Source: Gammaproteobacteria bacterium (GTDB taxonomy: Bacteria > Pseudomonadota > Gammaproteobacteria > Steroidobacterales > Foliamicaceae). Taken from it: a stretch of 64,000 bases of DNA. Position numbers and translations under genes: made by a program. The stretch lies in NCBI GenBank assembly GCA_011523505.1, contig WTGP01000026.1:1-64000 (forward strand). The letters are read 5' to 3'. The notes beneath the pieces are model-generated. The model saw only the letters and a list, made by a program, of their open reading frames with translations. It was not told the origin of the DNA and did no database searches. Shown piece by piece: positions 51,931 to 62,289 of this stretch (position 1 is the first letter of the stretch; each line of letters opens with the position of its first letter).

Positions 51931-52836
51931 ATGGTAGAGCAGAGCCTGCGCGATAAGACCTGCCTGATTACGGGAACCGCACGCGGCATGGGACGGATCG
52001 CCGCGCGCGAGCTCGCGAAGCTGGGAGCGCGGCTGATCCTGGTCGACATCAAGGACGAAGAGGGGCGCGAGGCGCGCGATGAAATCGTCGAGCTGACCGG
52101 CAACGATCAACTGGAGTTCGTGCACTGCGACGTTGCCTCGTTTTCGCAGGTGCGATCGCTCGCAAACCACGTGCTCGAGCGCTACGACCGGCTGCACGTG
52201 CTGATCAACAACGCGGGGGTCGTGAATCCCGTATACCGGCTCACCGAGGACGGCTTCGAGCAGCACATGGCCGTGCATCACCTCGGCCATTTCCTGCTGA
52301 CCCGGCTGCTGCTGAAGCGCATGAAGGAGTCGGCCCCGGCCCGCGTGGTGATGATTTCCTCGGACGGGCACAAGGCCGGCGGTCCCCTCAACTGGGACGA
52401 TATGGAGATCAGAAGGCCCTGGGGGCGCCGCTCGATCTCCAACCGGGGCGCCTTTGCCGCCTACCAGCAGTCCAAGCTGGCCATGACGCTCACCACCTAT
52501 GAAATGGCCCGGCGCCTGGAGGACAGCGGTGTGACGGTGAACGCGGTTTCTCCCGGCTATTTCGTCAAGACCACCGTGTACGACAACATGCGCGGCCTGT
52601 TCAGGCTGGGCTGCAAGCTGCTGCGGCCGTTCTTCAACGATCCGGAGCGCTCGGTGAGGACTTACGTGTACCTGGCGGCCTCGCCGATGCTGGAAAGGGA
52701 GACCGGCAAGTACTGGGAGCATCTGATCACGAAGGAAAGTTCGCCGGCCTCCTATGACCGCTCGGAGATGAAGCGGCTGTGGGACTGGAGCGAGCGGGCC
52801 GTCGGGCTGGACCCCTGGCCGGAGGGCGCGCTATGA
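51931..52836 (+). CDS. Short-chain dehydrogenase/reductase
   Basis: A 301-residue classical SDR resembling the retinol dehydrogenase/WW-domain oxidoreductase group. The cofactor motif is CLITGTARGMGRIAARELA, with LHVLINNAGVV, the catalytic Ser region VVMISSDGHKAGG and the YQQSK active site, followed by VNAVSPGYFVKT. Substrate is unknown. Its stop overlaps the imuA start by ATGA, so it heads the operon of the mutagenesis cassette, which is an unexpected neighbour. Confidence 0.92.
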   Translation: MVEQSLRDKTCLITGTARGMGRIAARELAKLGARLILVDIKDEEGREARDEIVELTGNDQLEFVHCDVASFSQVRSLANHVLERYDRLHVLINNAGVVNPVYRLTEDGFEQHMAVHHLGHFLLTRLLLKRMKESAPARVVMISSDGHKAGGPLNWDDMEIRRPWGRRSISNRGAFAAYQQSKLAMTLTTYEMARRLEDSGVTVNAVSPGYFVKTTVYDNMRGLFRLGCKLLRPFFNDPERSVRTYVYLAASPMLERETGKYWEHLITKESSPASYDRSEMKRLWDWSERAVGLDPWPEGAL

Positions 52837-53525
52837 CGACTCCCGACCGGGCCGCCTCCCGCGAGGAGCGGGGATGGCCGCTGGCGGTGCTGGAACGGCC
52901 CGGCGTTCACGAGTTTCTGGGAGAGCGGGACGCGAACCGGGCGGCGGCGCTGTCGCTGCTTTTGTGCGGCGCCGCGTCCCTGCCGGGCGCCGCCGAAAGG
53001 CGCCTGGTATGGGTGCAGACGAGCGCCGCCACGCGCCGCTGGGGGATGCCTTGCGGCGAGGGCCTGAACGCTATCGGGCTGAACCCCCGCAACGTGCTTT
53101 TCGTCGAGCCGGAGAACGAGCGCGAATTGCTCTGGGCGCTGGAGCAGGCGCTGGATTGTCCCGGTCTGCTGGCGGTGGTGGGCTGCCTGCCCGGAGCGGA
53201 GCGGCATTACGGATTTACCGCGTCGCGGCGCCTGTCGCTGCGGGCGCTGCGCAACGGATCGAGGATCTTTCTGGCGCGCGGCGCCCGGATTCGCGAAGCC
53301 ACCTCGGCGCAGACCCGCTGGCGGGTGGAACCGGCGCCCAGCGCGCCTTCCGGCCTCGTCTGGCGCGGCTTTGAACTGCCCGGCGCGCGAAGCTGGCGCG
53401 TGGGCCTGGAGCGGGCCCCCGGCTGGACGCCCGGCGCCTGGAACATTGAATGGAGCGAGCATGAGAATCGCCTGCGTCTGGCTGCATCGCCTGAACGAGC
53501 GAACCCCGTCCGGGCCGCCGGCTGA
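52833..53525 (+). CDS. imuA: ImuA, RecA-like component of the mutasome
   Basis: A 230-residue protein. The opening PGVHEFLGERDANRAAALSL is followed by a RecA-fold region (RRLVWVQTSAATRRWGMPCG, ALEQALDCPGLLAVVGCLPG). No P-loop is evident, in keeping with proteobacterial ImuA/SulA-like members. Identification rests largely on position immediately before imuB and dnaE2, plus this fold pattern. It is coupled to the SDR and overlaps imuB by 65 bases. Confidence 0.82.
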   Translation: MTTPDRAASREERGWPLAVLERPGVHEFLGERDANRAAALSLLLCGAASLPGAAERRLVWVQTSAATRRWGMPCGEGLNAIGLNPRNVLFVEPENERELLWALEQALDCPGLLAVVGCLPGAERHYGFTASRRLSLRALRNGSRIFLARGARIREATSAQTRWRVEPAPSAPSGLVWRGFELPGARSWRVGLERAPGWTPGAWNIEWSEHENRLRLAASPERANPVRAAG

Positions 53526-54837
53526 ATCCGCGCAGCGATTGCTCGCGGAACGCCTGGCGCGCCTGGCGCATGCCTGCTGGCGTTTTACCCCGAGAATCGC
53601 GCTGGCGCCCGGCGACAGCCTGTTTCTGGACGTTTCCGGCTCCATCGGCCTGTTCGGCGGAGAACGCCGGCTGCTTCGCAAGGTTCTGGCCGAGCTTGAG
53701 GAGCGGGGTGAAGCGGGACGGATCTGCCTCGCGGACACGCCCGGCGCCGCCTGGGCCGGAACCCGGGCCGCTTCGGAGCCCGTAACCATTCTTGCGCCGG
53801 ACAGCGGTCTTGAGTCCATGAGCGCATGGCCGGTCGAAGCGCTGCGGCTGGACGCCGAGGATTGCGGCTTGTTGCGGGAACTGGGGCTGGACACGATCGG
53901 CGCTCTCGGCGGCATTCCCCCCGAGTCCCTTCAGGCCAGGTTCGGCGCCGGAACGGCCTTGCGCCTGAAGCAGGCCGCGGGCCAGGCTCCCGAGCCCCTG
54001 GACTACCTGCCGCCGCCGCGGACATTCAAGGCGCGGATGGAATTCGAAAGTCTCGTGGTGCTGCGGCAGGCGATTGCCGCGGCGGTTGCCGAACTGGCCG
54101 TTCGGCTTTGCGATCAGCTGGCCGCGGCCGGCATGGGTTCGCGGCGTTTCGAACTGCGCCTGCACCGCTCGGACGGCAAATGCGTGGCGTACGGCCTGCG
54201 CACGGCCCGGCTCATTCAGCCGGCGCCGCAACTGGCCGAACTTCTGGACGAGAAGCTGCAGGCGGGCGCGCCGGGCAGGGAGCGCGGAGTGGGCTACGAC
54301 GCGGTCAGCCTGGTTGCCCGCGACACCGAAGACGTGATGGCCGAACAGGCGGACTGGCTTTCCGGCGCCTCCGCGGGCAACCTCAAGGGCGATTTCGCGC
54401 GCCTGGTGGACCGGCTCTGCAGCCGCCTGGGGGCCGATGCCGTGCGCGTCCCGACGCCGGAAGACAGCTATTTGCCCGAGCGGCGCTGGCGGTTTGTCTC
54501 CGCGCTGGACGGTCCTCCGCCGGAGCATCGATTCGAGGCGCCGCACGAGGCCATGCGCGCCCCGCTGCTGTTGCTGGAGCAGGCCGAGCCCGTGGAGGCT
54601 GCCGCCGCGGCGGCCGGCGGCCCGCCGGCCTGGATACGCTGGCGCCGCAAGCGGCTGTCGCTGCGGCGTGCGCAAGGTCCCAGGCGCGTGCTGGCGGAGT
54701 GGTGGCGCGGCGAGGAACGCGGCGGCCGCGAATACTGGCTGGTGGAGGATGAGCAGGGGCGCTCCCTGTGCCTGTTCCGCAGGCAGCCGCCCGCCGATGA
54801 GGCCTCCCGATGGTACGTCCAGGCGCTGGCCGCCTGA
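53461..54837 (+). CDS. imuB: ImuB, catalytically degenerate Y-family polymerase-like protein
   Basis: A 458-residue protein starting MRIACVWLHRLNERTPSG. DSLFLDVSGSIGLFGGERRL is the ImuB version of the Y-family palm, and GLLRELGLDTIGALGGIPPE is a helix-hairpin-helix-like segment. The conserved acidic triad of active Y-family polymerases is absent, as known for ImuB, which acts as a scaffold linking the beta clamp to DnaE2. The ATG at 53461 is preferred because the conserved domain begins right there. Confidence 0.93.
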   Translation: MRIACVWLHRLNERTPSGPPAESAQRLLAERLARLAHACWRFTPRIALAPGDSLFLDVSGSIGLFGGERRLLRKVLAELEERGEAGRICLADTPGAAWAGTRAASEPVTILAPDSGLESMSAWPVEALRLDAEDCGLLRELGLDTIGALGGIPPESLQARFGAGTALRLKQAAGQAPEPLDYLPPPRTFKARMEFESLVVLRQAIAAAVAELAVRLCDQLAAAGMGSRRFELRLHRSDGKCVAYGLRTARLIQPAPQLAELLDEKLQAGAPGRERGVGYDAVSLVARDTEDVMAEQADWLSGASAGNLKGDFARLVDRLCSRLGADAVRVPTPEDSYLPERRWRFVSALDGPPPEHRFEAPHEAMRAPLLLLEQAEPVEAAAAAAGGPPAWIRWRRKRLSLRRAQGPRRVLAEWWRGEERGGREYWLVEDEQGRSLCLFRRQPPADEASRWYVQALAA

Positions 54838-54848
54838 CCCGCTGACCC

Positions 54849-57800
54849 ATGAGGCCGTCCTACGCCGAACTGGCGGCGGCAAGCAACTACTCTTTTCTTC
54901 GCGGCGCCTCCCACCCGGCGGAAATGGTCGCCCGGGCCGCCGAACTGGGCCTTGCGGCGATCGGGCTGGCGGATTGCAACAGCGTTGCGGGCGTGGTTCG
55001 GGCCCACGTTGCGGCCCGCGAAGCGGGTATCAGCTTCCTGCCCGGGGCGCGTCTTCAGCCCCGCGACGGTCCGGACGTTCTCTGCTATCCCGGCGACCGC
55101 GCCGCCTGGGGAAGGTTGTGCCGGCTGCTTACCCTCGGCAAGCGCCGCGCGGCGAAGGGCGAATGCGATTTCAGCCTCACGGAACTGTGTGCGCACGCCG
55201 CCGGCCAATTCTTGCTTGTTGTGCCGCCGCGCAACCCGAATGACATTCCCGGCCTGTCCCGCCTGACCAACGCGGGCGCCGGGCAGGTGGGCCTGGCCGC
55301 GCCGCTTTGCTTCGACGGCCGGGACGCAGGCCGGCTCAAAAGGCTTGAGGCCATCGCCGGGCAATGGTCGATTCCGCTCGTTGCCGTGGCCGACGCCTGG
55401 ATGCACGTGCCGGACCGCAAACCGCTGGCCGACGTGCTGACATGCGTGCGCGAGGGCGTGACCATCGATACCGCGGGGTTCCGGCTCGAGGCCAATGCCG
55501 AACGTCATTTGCGCAGCGCGCAGGAGATGCTGGGCCTCTACGAAGGCTGCGGGCACGCCGTTGCCCGCAGCCTGGAATTCGCGGAGGACGTGCGCTTCAG
55601 CCTGGATGAACTGCGCTACGAGTACCCCGAAGAGCAGGTCCCCGAAGGTTACTCGCGCCAGGAGTGGCTGGAGCGCCTGACCTGGGAATCGGCGGCCGAG
55701 CGCTACCCGGAAGGGATACCCACGCGGGTCCGGGAGATGGTTTCGCGCGAACTGAAGCTGATCGCGGAACTGGATTACGCCCCGTATTTCCTGACGATTT
55801 ACGACCTGGTCCGGCATGCCCGAAAAGAAGGCATTCTCTGCCAGGGCCGCGGCAGCGCGGCCAATTCCGCCGTGTGCTTCTGCCTGGGCATTACGGCGGT
55901 GGATCCCGAGAAGATCGATCTTTTGTTCGAGCGTTTCATTTCCAGCGACCGTGGCGAGCCGCCTGACATCGATGTGGACTTCGAGCACGAGCGGCGCGAG
56001 GAGGTCATTCAATACGTGTATCGGCGCTACGGCCGGGAGCGCGCGGGGATGACCGCCACGGTCATTCACTATCGGCCGCGCAGCGCGCTGCGCGAGACCG
56101 GCAAGGCGCTGGGATTGCCGCATTCGACGCTGGATGCCCTTGCCGGGCGGATCTGGGGCGCGGGCGGCTGGCCCGACGAGGCGCGCCTCAGGGCCCTGGG
56201 CCTGGATCCGGAACACCCGCGGCTGAAGGCGGCCCTGGCCCTGGCAGCGGAGCTGGTCGGGTTCCCGCGGCATCTGTCCCAGCACCCCGGCGGAATGATC
56301 ATGACCAGCGGGCGGCTGGATGAGGCGGTGCCCATAGCCAACGCCGCGATGGCCGATCGAACCATGATCGAGTGGGACAAGAACGATCTCGACGACCTGG
56401 GCATGCTCAAGGTGGACGTGCTGGCCCTGGGCATGCTCACCTGTCTCAGGAAGTGCCTGGACCTGCTCGCGCGGCACCATGGCCGGCCTTTGACGCTGGC
56501 GTCCATACCGGCCGAGGATCCCGAGGTGTACGACATGCTCTGCCGCGCCGACGCCGTGGGCGTGTTTCAGGTGGAGAGCCGGGCGCAGATGAACTTTCTT
56601 CCGCGCATGCGGCCGCGCTGCTTCTACGACCTGGTCATCGAGGTGGCCATCGTTCGCCCGGGCCCGATACAGGGCGACATGGTCCACCCGTATCTGCGCC
56701 GCCGGCACGGCAAGGAGCCGGTGGAATTTCCGTCGGATGAACTGCGCAGGGTCCTTGCCAATACGCTGGGCGTGCCGCTGTTCCAGGAGCAGGCGATGCG
56801 GATCGCGGTGGTCGCCGCCGGTTTCAGCCCGGCGCAGGCGGACGCCCTGCGCCGCTCCATGGCCACGTTCCGGAACACCGGAACCGTAAAGGCGTTTCGC
56901 GAGAGATTCGTTGCCGGAATGACCGGCCGCGGCTATTCCCTGGAATTTGCCGAACGCTGCTTCAGCCAGATCGAGGGCTTCGGCGAGTACGGGTTTCCCG
57001 AAAGCCACGCGGCCTCGTTCGCGATCCTCGTGTACGCCTCGGCGTGGTTCAAGCGCCACTACCCGGAGGTGTTCGCCTGCGCCCTGCTCAACAGCCAGCC
57101 GATGGGCTTTTACGCGCCCGCCCAGATCGTGCGCGATGCGCGCGAACACGGCGTGAACGTCCTGTCGGTGGACGTCAATTCGAGCGACGTGGACTGCACG
57201 CTGACCCCGGACGGAGGCGGGCGGCCTGCCCTGAGACTGGGTCTGCGGCAGGTGCGGGGCCTGGGCGCCGCGGCGGCCGGGCGCCTGGTAGCGGAGAGGG
57301 AAAGCGGCTACGCGGACATTCCTTCACTCAGGCGGCGGGCGGTCCTGGACAAGGGCGCGCTGCGCTGCCTGGCGCGCGCCGACGCCTTCTCTTCCATGGA
57401 ATTGACCGGACGGCGCGCGCTGTGGGAAGTGGAACGGCTGCCGGTCGGCAGGCCCTTGCCCCTGTTTTCCGTCGCCGGACTGGACGAATTGCCGGACGAG
57501 GAGTCCGCGCAACTCCCGGTCGAGCCGCCCGGCGAGCGGGTGCTGCGCGACTACGGTGCGCTGGGCCTGAGTCTCAAGGGCCACCCGCTGGCCTTTGTTC
57601 GGGCGCAACTGGGAGAACTGGGGTATGGGACCGCGGCGATGGTGACGGAAGCCGGCCATGGCGACCTGTGCGCGGCAGCAGGCCTGGTCCTGGTCCGCCA
57701 GGCTCCCCAAAGCGCCGAAGGCGTCGTGTTTCTGACGCTGGAAGACGAGACCGGCGTGGTGAACGTGGTCGTCTGGCGCGATGTATTCGAACGCAATCGG

Positions 57801-57980
57801 GACACGCTGATGTCATCCATCCTGCTGGGCGTGCGCGGCGAAGTGCAGCGGGAAAACGACGTCATCCACCTGGTGTCCCGGCGCATGGAGGACCTTTCCG
57901 ACCTGCTCGGCGCCCTGGCTTCCTCGCAGGTCGCGGCGCCGCATACGGCCCGCTTAAGCCCGCGCCTGGGCCGGGCCTGA
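54849..57980 (+). CDS. dnaE2: Error-prone DNA polymerase DnaE2 (ImuC)
   Basis: A 1043-residue C-family polymerase, shorter than replicative DnaE, as expected for DnaE2. It has the PHP domain ([20 protein letters not shown]), the palm catalytic aspartates in [16 protein letters not shown] and [15 protein letters not shown], the [20 protein letters not shown] region, and a C-terminal OB domain ([20 protein letters not shown]). With ImuA and ImuB it carries out SOS-induced translesion synthesis and mutagenesis. It starts 11 bases after imuB. Confidence 0.96.
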   Translation: MRPSYAELAAASNYSFLRGASHPAEMVARAAELGLAAIGLADCNSVAGVVRAHVAAREAGISFLPGARLQPRDGPDVLCYPGDRAAWGRLCRLLTLGKRRAAKGECDFSLTELCAHAAGQFLLVVPPRNPNDIPGLSRLTNAGAGQVGLAAPLCFDGRDAGRLKRLEAIAGQWSIPLVAVADAWMHVPDRKPLADVLTCVREGVTIDTAGFRLEANAERHLRSAQEMLGLYEGCGHAVARSLEFAEDVRFSLDELRYEYPEEQVPEGYSRQEWLERLTWESAAERYPEGIPTRVREMVSRELKLIAELDYAPYFLTIYDLVRHARKEGILCQGRGSAANSAVCFCLGITAVDPEKIDLLFERFISSDRGEPPDIDVDFEHERREEVIQYVYRRYGRERAGMTATVIHYRPRSALRETGKALGLPHSTLDALAGRIWGAGGWPDEARLRALGLDPEHPRLKAALALAAELVGFPRHLSQHPGGMIMTSGRLDEAVPIANAAMADRTMIEWDKNDLDDLGMLKVDVLALGMLTCLRKCLDLLARHHGRPLTLASIPAEDPEVYDMLCRADAVGVFQVESRAQMNFLPRMRPRCFYDLVIEVAIVRPGPIQGDMVHPYLRRRHGKEPVEFPSDELRRVLANTLGVPLFQEQAMRIAVVAAGFSPAQADALRRSMATFRNTGTVKAFRERFVAGMTGRGYSLEFAERCFSQIEGFGEYGFPESHAASFAILVYASAWFKRHYPEVFACALLNSQPMGFYAPAQIVRDAREHGVNVLSVDVNSSDVDCTLTPDGGGRPALRLGLRQVRGLGAAAAGRLVAERESGYADIPSLRRRAVLDKGALRCLARADAFSSMELTGRRALWEVERLPVGRPLPLFSVAGLDELPDEESAQLPVEPPGERVLRDYGALGLSLKGHPLAFVRAQLGELGYGTAAMVTEAGHGDLCAAAGLVLVRQAPQSAEGVVFLTLEDETGVVNVVVWRDVFERNRDTLMSSILLGVRGEVQRENDVIHLVSRRMEDLSDLLGALASSQVAAPHTARLSPRLGRA

Positions 57981-58003
57981 CGTGGCGGTTGCGCCGCCAT
58001 CTT

Positions 58004-58012
58004 TGGTACAAT
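58004..58012 (+). promoter_or_regulatory. Extended -10 promoter of the rpsP operon
   Basis: TGGTACAAT sits in TTTGGTACAATT, the same string as before the peroxiredoxin gene. It lies just after the dnaE2 stop and 42 bases before the rpsP ATG, where the ribosomal operon needs its own promoter. No good -35 is visible. Confidence 0.5.
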
Positions 58013-58053
58013 TCGCGGGTTTGGCGAGCGGCGTTGCCGCGGGATCACTTTCA

Positions 58054-58731
58054 ATGGTAGGCATACGGCTATCCCGGCATGGGGCCAAGAAGCGGCCCTT
58101 CTATCACATCGTCGTTACCGACCGGCGCAACAAGCGCAACGGCCGGTTCATAGAGCGGCTGGGTTTCTACAACCCCATCGCGACCGGCGGCGAGCAGCCC
58201 CTGAAGCTGGCCCTGGATCGCGTCGATTACTGGCTGGGGCAGGGCGCGCAGCCCTCCGAGCGGGTGCGGCAACTGATTCGCCGGCGCCGCATGGAAGGCG
58301 ACCTGGCGGCGAAGGCGGCCGAGGAAGCAGCCGCTGCGAAGGAAGCCCCGGAGGAAGAGGCTGCGGCGGAAGAAACATCGGCGGAAGAGGCTGTGGCCGA
58401 AGAGGCGCCAGCGGAAGAGTCCGCCGTGGAAGAGGATGCCGAGGCGGATGGCGGACCCGCGGCTGAGGCCGTCGAAGCCGAGGAGACTGCCGCCGAGGCG
58501 GAAGCGCCGAGCGAAGAAACCGCCGAAGAGTCCGCTGCTCCTGAAGAAGCTGAAGAAACTGCCGCGGCCGAAGCCGAAGCCGAAGCCGAACAGGCCGCGG
58601 CGGAAGACGAGGCAGAACCCGGCGAGGTCGCGGCAGAAGACCAAGCAGAACCTGACGAGGCCGCGCCGGAAGACGAGGGCGCCGAGGAAGATGGCGAAGA
58701 CGCCACCACGACCGGGAAGGAATCCGGCTGA
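58054..58731 (+). CDS. rpsP: 30S ribosomal protein S16 with long acidic Ala/Glu tail
   Basis: A 225-residue protein. The first about 85 residues are normal S16: [52 protein letters not shown]. The remaining about 140 residues are almost entirely Ala and Glu, with Asp, Pro and Gly, in loose repeats of AEEA and EAEAEAE type. S16 is normally 80-90 residues, so the tail more than doubles it. It is highly acidic, predicted disordered or helical, and would project from the ribosome. The 3' end overlaps rimM by 41 bases. Confidence 0.93.
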   Translation: MVGIRLSRHGAKKRPFYHIVVTDRRNKRNGRFIERLGFYNPIATGGEQPLKLALDRVDYWLGQGAQPSERVRQLIRRRRMEGDLAAKAAEEAAAAKEAPEEEAAAEETSAEEAVAEEAPAEESAVEEDAEADGGPAAEAVEAEETAAEAEAPSEETAEESAAPEEAEETAAAEAEAEAEQAAAEDEAEPGEVAAEDQAEPDEAAPEDEGAEEDGEDATTTGKESG

Positions 58732-59260
58732 GCCGGACCAGCCGGAGAACCGTACGCCGGAAGCGAAACTGATTCCCATGGGCCGGCTGGGCGCCGCCCG
58801 GGGACTGAAAGGCTGGCTCAGGGTGAAGTCCTTTGCCGACCCGCCGGAACAACTAGAGAATTACCGTGCCTGGAATCTTCTCGTGAACGATCAGTGCAGG
58901 GAAATGACCTTGCGGCGCTTGCGGACCACACCCCGGGGCCTGGAGTGCCTCCTGGACGGAATAGATACGCGCGATGCGGCGGAAGCGCTGCGCGGCGCGG
59001 AGATCCGGGTGAATCGCGCGGATTTGCCCCCCGCCGGCGAGAATGAGTGGTATTGGGCCGACCTGGAAGGCCTGGAAGTGCGGAACCTGGAGGGCCGGTC
59101 CCTGGGCCGGGTCCACGGCCTGATGGCCACCGGCGCCAATGACGTGCTTATCGTGCAGGGTGACCGCAGGCGGTTGATCCCCTTCGTTCAGGGCAGCCGG
59201 GTCCGCGAGGTTGACCTTCGGGCGCGCCGGCTGATCGTGGACTGGGACCCGGCGGATTAG
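58691..59260 (+). CDS. rimM: Ribosome maturation factor RimM
   Basis: A 189-residue 16S processing factor. The N-terminal domain has [20 protein letters not shown], and the PRC-barrel domain has [37 protein letters not shown] and [15 protein letters not shown]. The ATG at 58691 lies inside the S16 tail; an ATG at 58778 would cut off the first beta strand (KLIP), so the earlier start is preferred although it adds about 25 unusual residues. The order rpsP-rimM-trmD-rplS is universal in this group. Confidence 0.93.
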   Translation: MAKTPPRPGRNPAEPDQPENRTPEAKLIPMGRLGAARGLKGWLRVKSFADPPEQLENYRAWNLLVNDQCREMTLRRLRTTPRGLECLLDGIDTRDAAEALRGAEIRVNRADLPPAGENEWYWADLEGLEVRNLEGRSLGRVHGLMATGANDVLIVQGDRRRLIPFVQGSRVREVDLRARRLIVDWDPAD

Positions 59261-59277
59261 GGAGCGGCAGGTCCACG

Positions 59278-60051
59278 ATGCATATCACTACCGTATGCCT
59301 GCACCCGGAGATGGTGCTGGACGCCTTCAAGGGAGGCGTTTGCGGCCGGGCGCTGGAAGCCGGCGTGGCCAGTCTGCGGTGCGTCAACCCGAGGGACTTC
59401 GCCGCCGGGCCGCACCGCAGCGTGGACGACCGTCCCTACGGCGGAGGCCCCGGCATGGTCCTGAGCCCCGAGCCCCTGCTGGCGGCGGTGAGGGCCGCCC
59501 GCGCCGGGGCGCCCGGCGGCGCACCGGTCATCTTCCTCACTCCGCAGGGCGGACGCTTTACCCAGCGGCGCGCACGGGAACTGGCGGCCGGCCCCGGCAT
59601 GGTCCTGGTGGCCGGGCGCTACGAGGGGATCGACGAACGGGCGGTGGAGCTGGAAGCCGACGAGGAGTTGTCGCTGGGCGATTTCGTCCTGAGCGGCGGC
59701 GAACTGGCCGCTTGCGCGGTCATCGATGCGGTGGTGCGGCTGTTGCCCGGGGCGCTGGGGGACGATCGCTCGGCCGAGGAAGAATCCTTTTCCGTTGGCC
59801 TTCTTGATTTTCCGCAGTACACTCGGCCCGCCGTGGTGGAAGACCGCGAAGCGCCGGAGGTGCTGCTGAGCGGCGATCACGAGCAGGTGCGGACATGGCG
59901 CCTGAAGCAGTCGCTGGGCCGCACCTGGGCGCGGCGGCCGGAATTGCTCTCCGGGCGGGACCTGGATGAACGGGAAAGCCGGCTGCTGGCGGAGTTCCAG
60001 GCGGAATACGACATTAAAATACGAGACGCGAAAGATGACCAACCTCATTGA
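59278..60051 (+). CDS. trmD: tRNA (guanine37-N1)-methyltransferase TrmD
   Basis: A 257-residue trefoil-knot (SPOUT) methyltransferase that modifies G37 and prevents frameshifting. Motifs are [53 protein letters not shown] and [11 protein letters not shown]. It starts 17 bases after rimM and its end overlaps rplS by 17 bases. Confidence 0.97.
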   Translation: MHITTVCLHPEMVLDAFKGGVCGRALEAGVASLRCVNPRDFAAGPHRSVDDRPYGGGPGMVLSPEPLLAAVRAARAGAPGGAPVIFLTPQGGRFTQRRARELAAGPGMVLVAGRYEGIDERAVELEADEELSLGDFVLSGGELAACAVIDAVVRLLPGALGDDRSAEEESFSVGLLDFPQYTRPAVVEDREAPEVLLSGDHEQVRTWRLKQSLGRTWARRPELLSGRDLDERESRLLAEFQAEYDIKIRDAKDDQPH

Positions 60052-60379
60052 ACAACTTGAAGCGGAGCAAATCCGCACCGACCTGCCCGATTTTTCACCG
60101 GGCGACACGGTGGTGGTGCAGGTGCGCGTACGCGAAGGGCAGCGGCAGCGATTGCAGGCCTTCGAAGGCGTCGTGATCGCCAAACGCAACCGGGGTCTCA
60201 ACTCCTCCTTTACCGTGCGCAAGATTTCGCACGGCGAAGGGGTCGAGCGGGTGTTTCAGACCCACAGCCCGATGATCGCCGGGGTAAAGGTCAAACGCCG
60301 CGGCGACGTGCGGCGCGCCAAGCTCTACTACCTTCGGCAGCGGCGCGGGCGGAGCGCGAGAATTCGCGAGAAGCTATGA
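60035..60379 (+). CDS. rplS: 50S ribosomal protein L19
   Basis: A 114-residue L19. [20 protein letters not shown] opens the protein, followed by [53 protein letters not shown] and the basic C-terminus [18 protein letters not shown]. Its stop overlaps the start of the TRAP-associated lipoprotein gene as ATGA. Confidence 0.97.
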   Translation: MTNLIEQLEAEQIRTDLPDFSPGDTVVVQVRVREGQRQRLQAFEGVVIAKRNRGLNSSFTVRKISHGEGVERVFQTHSPMIAGVKVKRRGDVRRAKLYYLRQRRGRSARIREKL

Positions 60380-61221
60380 GGCTCAAGGGCCTGGCCCTGG
60401 CTTTAGTTGCGATAGGCCTTTCCGGCTGCGATTCGCTGATTCAATCCGCCACCAGCGGCCTGACCGAACAACTCGGTGACGCCGTCCTGGGCCACGACGA
60501 CCCCGAACTCGTTCGCGAGGCCACCCCCACGCTGCTCATCCTGATCGACAGCCTGGCCGGCGAGGACGCCGGCCCCGCGGTCCTGGGTTCCGCCGCGCAG
60601 TTGTACGCCGCCTACGGCGTGGTTTTCGTCAACGATCCCGAACGCGCCCACAAGCTCACCGAGCGGGCCTACGGTTACGGCCGCAGGGCCCTGTGCGCCG
60701 CCGACGAGGCAGGATGCGGCGTGCGGGAACTGGGCTTCGAGGAATACGAGGCCCGGATCGGCGCGTATCCCGCCTCCAGGGCGCAAGCGCTGTACGACTA
60801 CCTGATCGGCTACCTCTCCTGGGTCCAGGCCCGCGGCGACTATGAGGCGCTGGCCCGGCTTCCGCGGCTGCAGGTGGCGCTGGACCGGCTGCTGGACGTT
60901 GCGCCGGCGGACATTCGCGGCCGCGCGCACATGTACATGGGTGTCCTGCAATGCCTGCGGCCGCCTTCGCTGGGCGGCGAACCGGAAGCCGGCATGCGGA
61001 ATTTCGACGAGGCGCTGCGCCTGACCGGGCGCAGGGACCTGAGCGTGCAGGTGGAATATGCGAGAAACTGCGCCCGCTTGCTCTATGATCGCGAACTGCA
61101 CGACAGGCTGCTTGAAGAGGTGCTCGACGCCCCCGCCGACCAGCCGGGCCTTACGCTTTTCAACAATCTTGCCAAGGCCGACGCCCGTGAATTGCTGAGT
61201 ACTGCCGATGAATACTTCTGA
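60376..61221 (+). CDS. TRAP transporter-associated lipoprotein TatT
   Basis: A 281-residue lipoprotein (lipobox LSGC) that is helical and TPR-like, including [40 protein letters not shown] and [14 protein letters not shown]. This matches the TatT family (Tp0956-like), known to form a trimer that works with the periplasmic TRAP substrate-binding protein. It overlaps rplS (ATGA) at its start and dctP by 14 bases at its end, so the transporter genes are attached to the ribosomal operon. Confidence 0.88.
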   Translation: MRLKGLALALVAIGLSGCDSLIQSATSGLTEQLGDAVLGHDDPELVREATPTLLILIDSLAGEDAGPAVLGSAAQLYAAYGVVFVNDPERAHKLTERAYGYGRRALCAADEAGCGVRELGFEEYEARIGAYPASRAQALYDYLIGYLSWVQARGDYEALARLPRLQVALDRLLDVAPADIRGRAHMYMGVLQCLRPPSLGGEPEAGMRNFDEALRLTGRRDLSVQVEYARNCARLLYDRELHDRLLEEVLDAPADQPGLTLFNNLAKADARELLSTADEYF

Positions 61222-62254
61222 GTCTGGTGTTTTGGGACGCAACTCCGGTCCGCTGCGGTTCGCCGCGTTGATCGTGGCCGCGCTGCTGGCGGCCGGTCCG
61301 CTTTCGGCGCAGACGCTGAAGATCGCGACCGTTACGCCGGAGGGGTCGGCCTGGATGCGCGACATGCGCGCCGCTGCCGCGGAAATTCGCGAGCGCACGG
61401 GCGGACAGGTGCAGGTGAAGTTCTACGGCGGCGGCACGCAGGGCGACGACCTCAGGGTGCTGCGCAAGATTCGCGTCGGCCAGTTGCAGGGGGCGGTACT
61501 CACTTCGAGCGCACTGGCCGGCAGGTATCCGGACGTGCTGCAGTACGGGCTGCCGCTGTTGTTCCGCTCGCGCGACGAAATGCTGTTCGTGCGCGAGCGG
61601 TTTGACCCGGTGCTGGCGGACGGCCTGCTCGACAGCGGATACGAGACTTTCGGCTTCGGCAGCCTGGGTTTCGCCCGCATCATGTCGGGCAAGAATCCGG
61701 TGGTCCGGCTGGAGGACGCGCGCGGACTGAAGATCTGGGTGCCCGAGGGCGACGACATCGGCCTGCGCTCCATGCGTTCGGTGGGCCTGGCCCCCGTCCA
61801 GCTTCCGATCTCCGACGTGCTGGTCGGGCTGCAGACAGGCCTGGTGGAGGTCATCGTGACGCCGCCTTCGGGCGCCATTCTGCTGCAGTGGCACACACGC
61901 TTGCGCTACGTCACCGACTTCCCCGTGGTATTCGCCTTCGGCCTTTTGGCGATGGACAAGAGGGCTTTCGGCCGAATGTCGGAACCCAACCAGGCGATAG
62001 TCCGCGAGGTATTCGGCGCGCTGGCGGCCCAGCTTGACCGTCGCGACGCCCAGGACAACCTGGAAGCCGGGCAGGCGCTTAAGAATTCCGGGCTCGAATA
62101 CCTGGCTCCGACGTCCGACGAAGTTCTCCGCTGGCGCCAGGCATTCGGTCAAATCTACCCCGAACTGGTGCGTGAAGCGGGGATGTCACGCGACATGCAT
62201 GAAGAAATCATGCAGACGCTGCACGATTTCCGCGGCGAATCGGGATCCGGCTGA
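61208..62254 (+). CDS. dctP: TRAP transporter periplasmic substrate-binding protein (DctP family)
   Basis: A 348-residue protein with a signal peptide (FAALIVAALLAAGPLSAQ) and DctP motifs: LKIATVTPEGSAWMRDMRAA, GGGTQGDDLRVLRKIRVGQL, LEDARGLKIWVPEGDDIGLR and VGLQTGLVEVIVTPPSGAI. The ligand is unknown; members with TatT partners may bind hydrophobic compounds rather than C4-dicarboxylates. The gene is followed after 35 bases by the small permease subunit. Confidence 0.92.
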   Translation: MNTSESGVLGRNSGPLRFAALIVAALLAAGPLSAQTLKIATVTPEGSAWMRDMRAAAAEIRERTGGQVQVKFYGGGTQGDDLRVLRKIRVGQLQGAVLTSSALAGRYPDVLQYGLPLLFRSRDEMLFVRERFDPVLADGLLDSGYETFGFGSLGFARIMSGKNPVVRLEDARGLKIWVPEGDDIGLRSMRSVGLAPVQLPISDVLVGLQTGLVEVIVTPPSGAILLQWHTRLRYVTDFPVVFAFGLLAMDKRAFGRMSEPNQAIVREVFGALAAQLDRRDAQDNLEAGQALKNSGLEYLAPTSDEVLRWRQAFGQIYPELVREAGMSRDMHEEIMQTLHDFRGESGSG

Positions 62255-62289
62255 TCCACGTGCCGCACTGGCGCTGACGCGAGTATCCA

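Noticed and set aside
53461-54837. ImuB missing polymerase catalytic residues as a damaged gene
   Set aside because: Loss of the acidic triad is a known property of ImuB, which acts as a scaffold.
58227-58709. Alternative open frames through the Glu/Ala-coding DNA after the S16 core
   Set aside because: The repetitive GC-rich codons leave several frames open; only the S16 frame continues a known protein, and the only supported second gene here is rimM from 58691.
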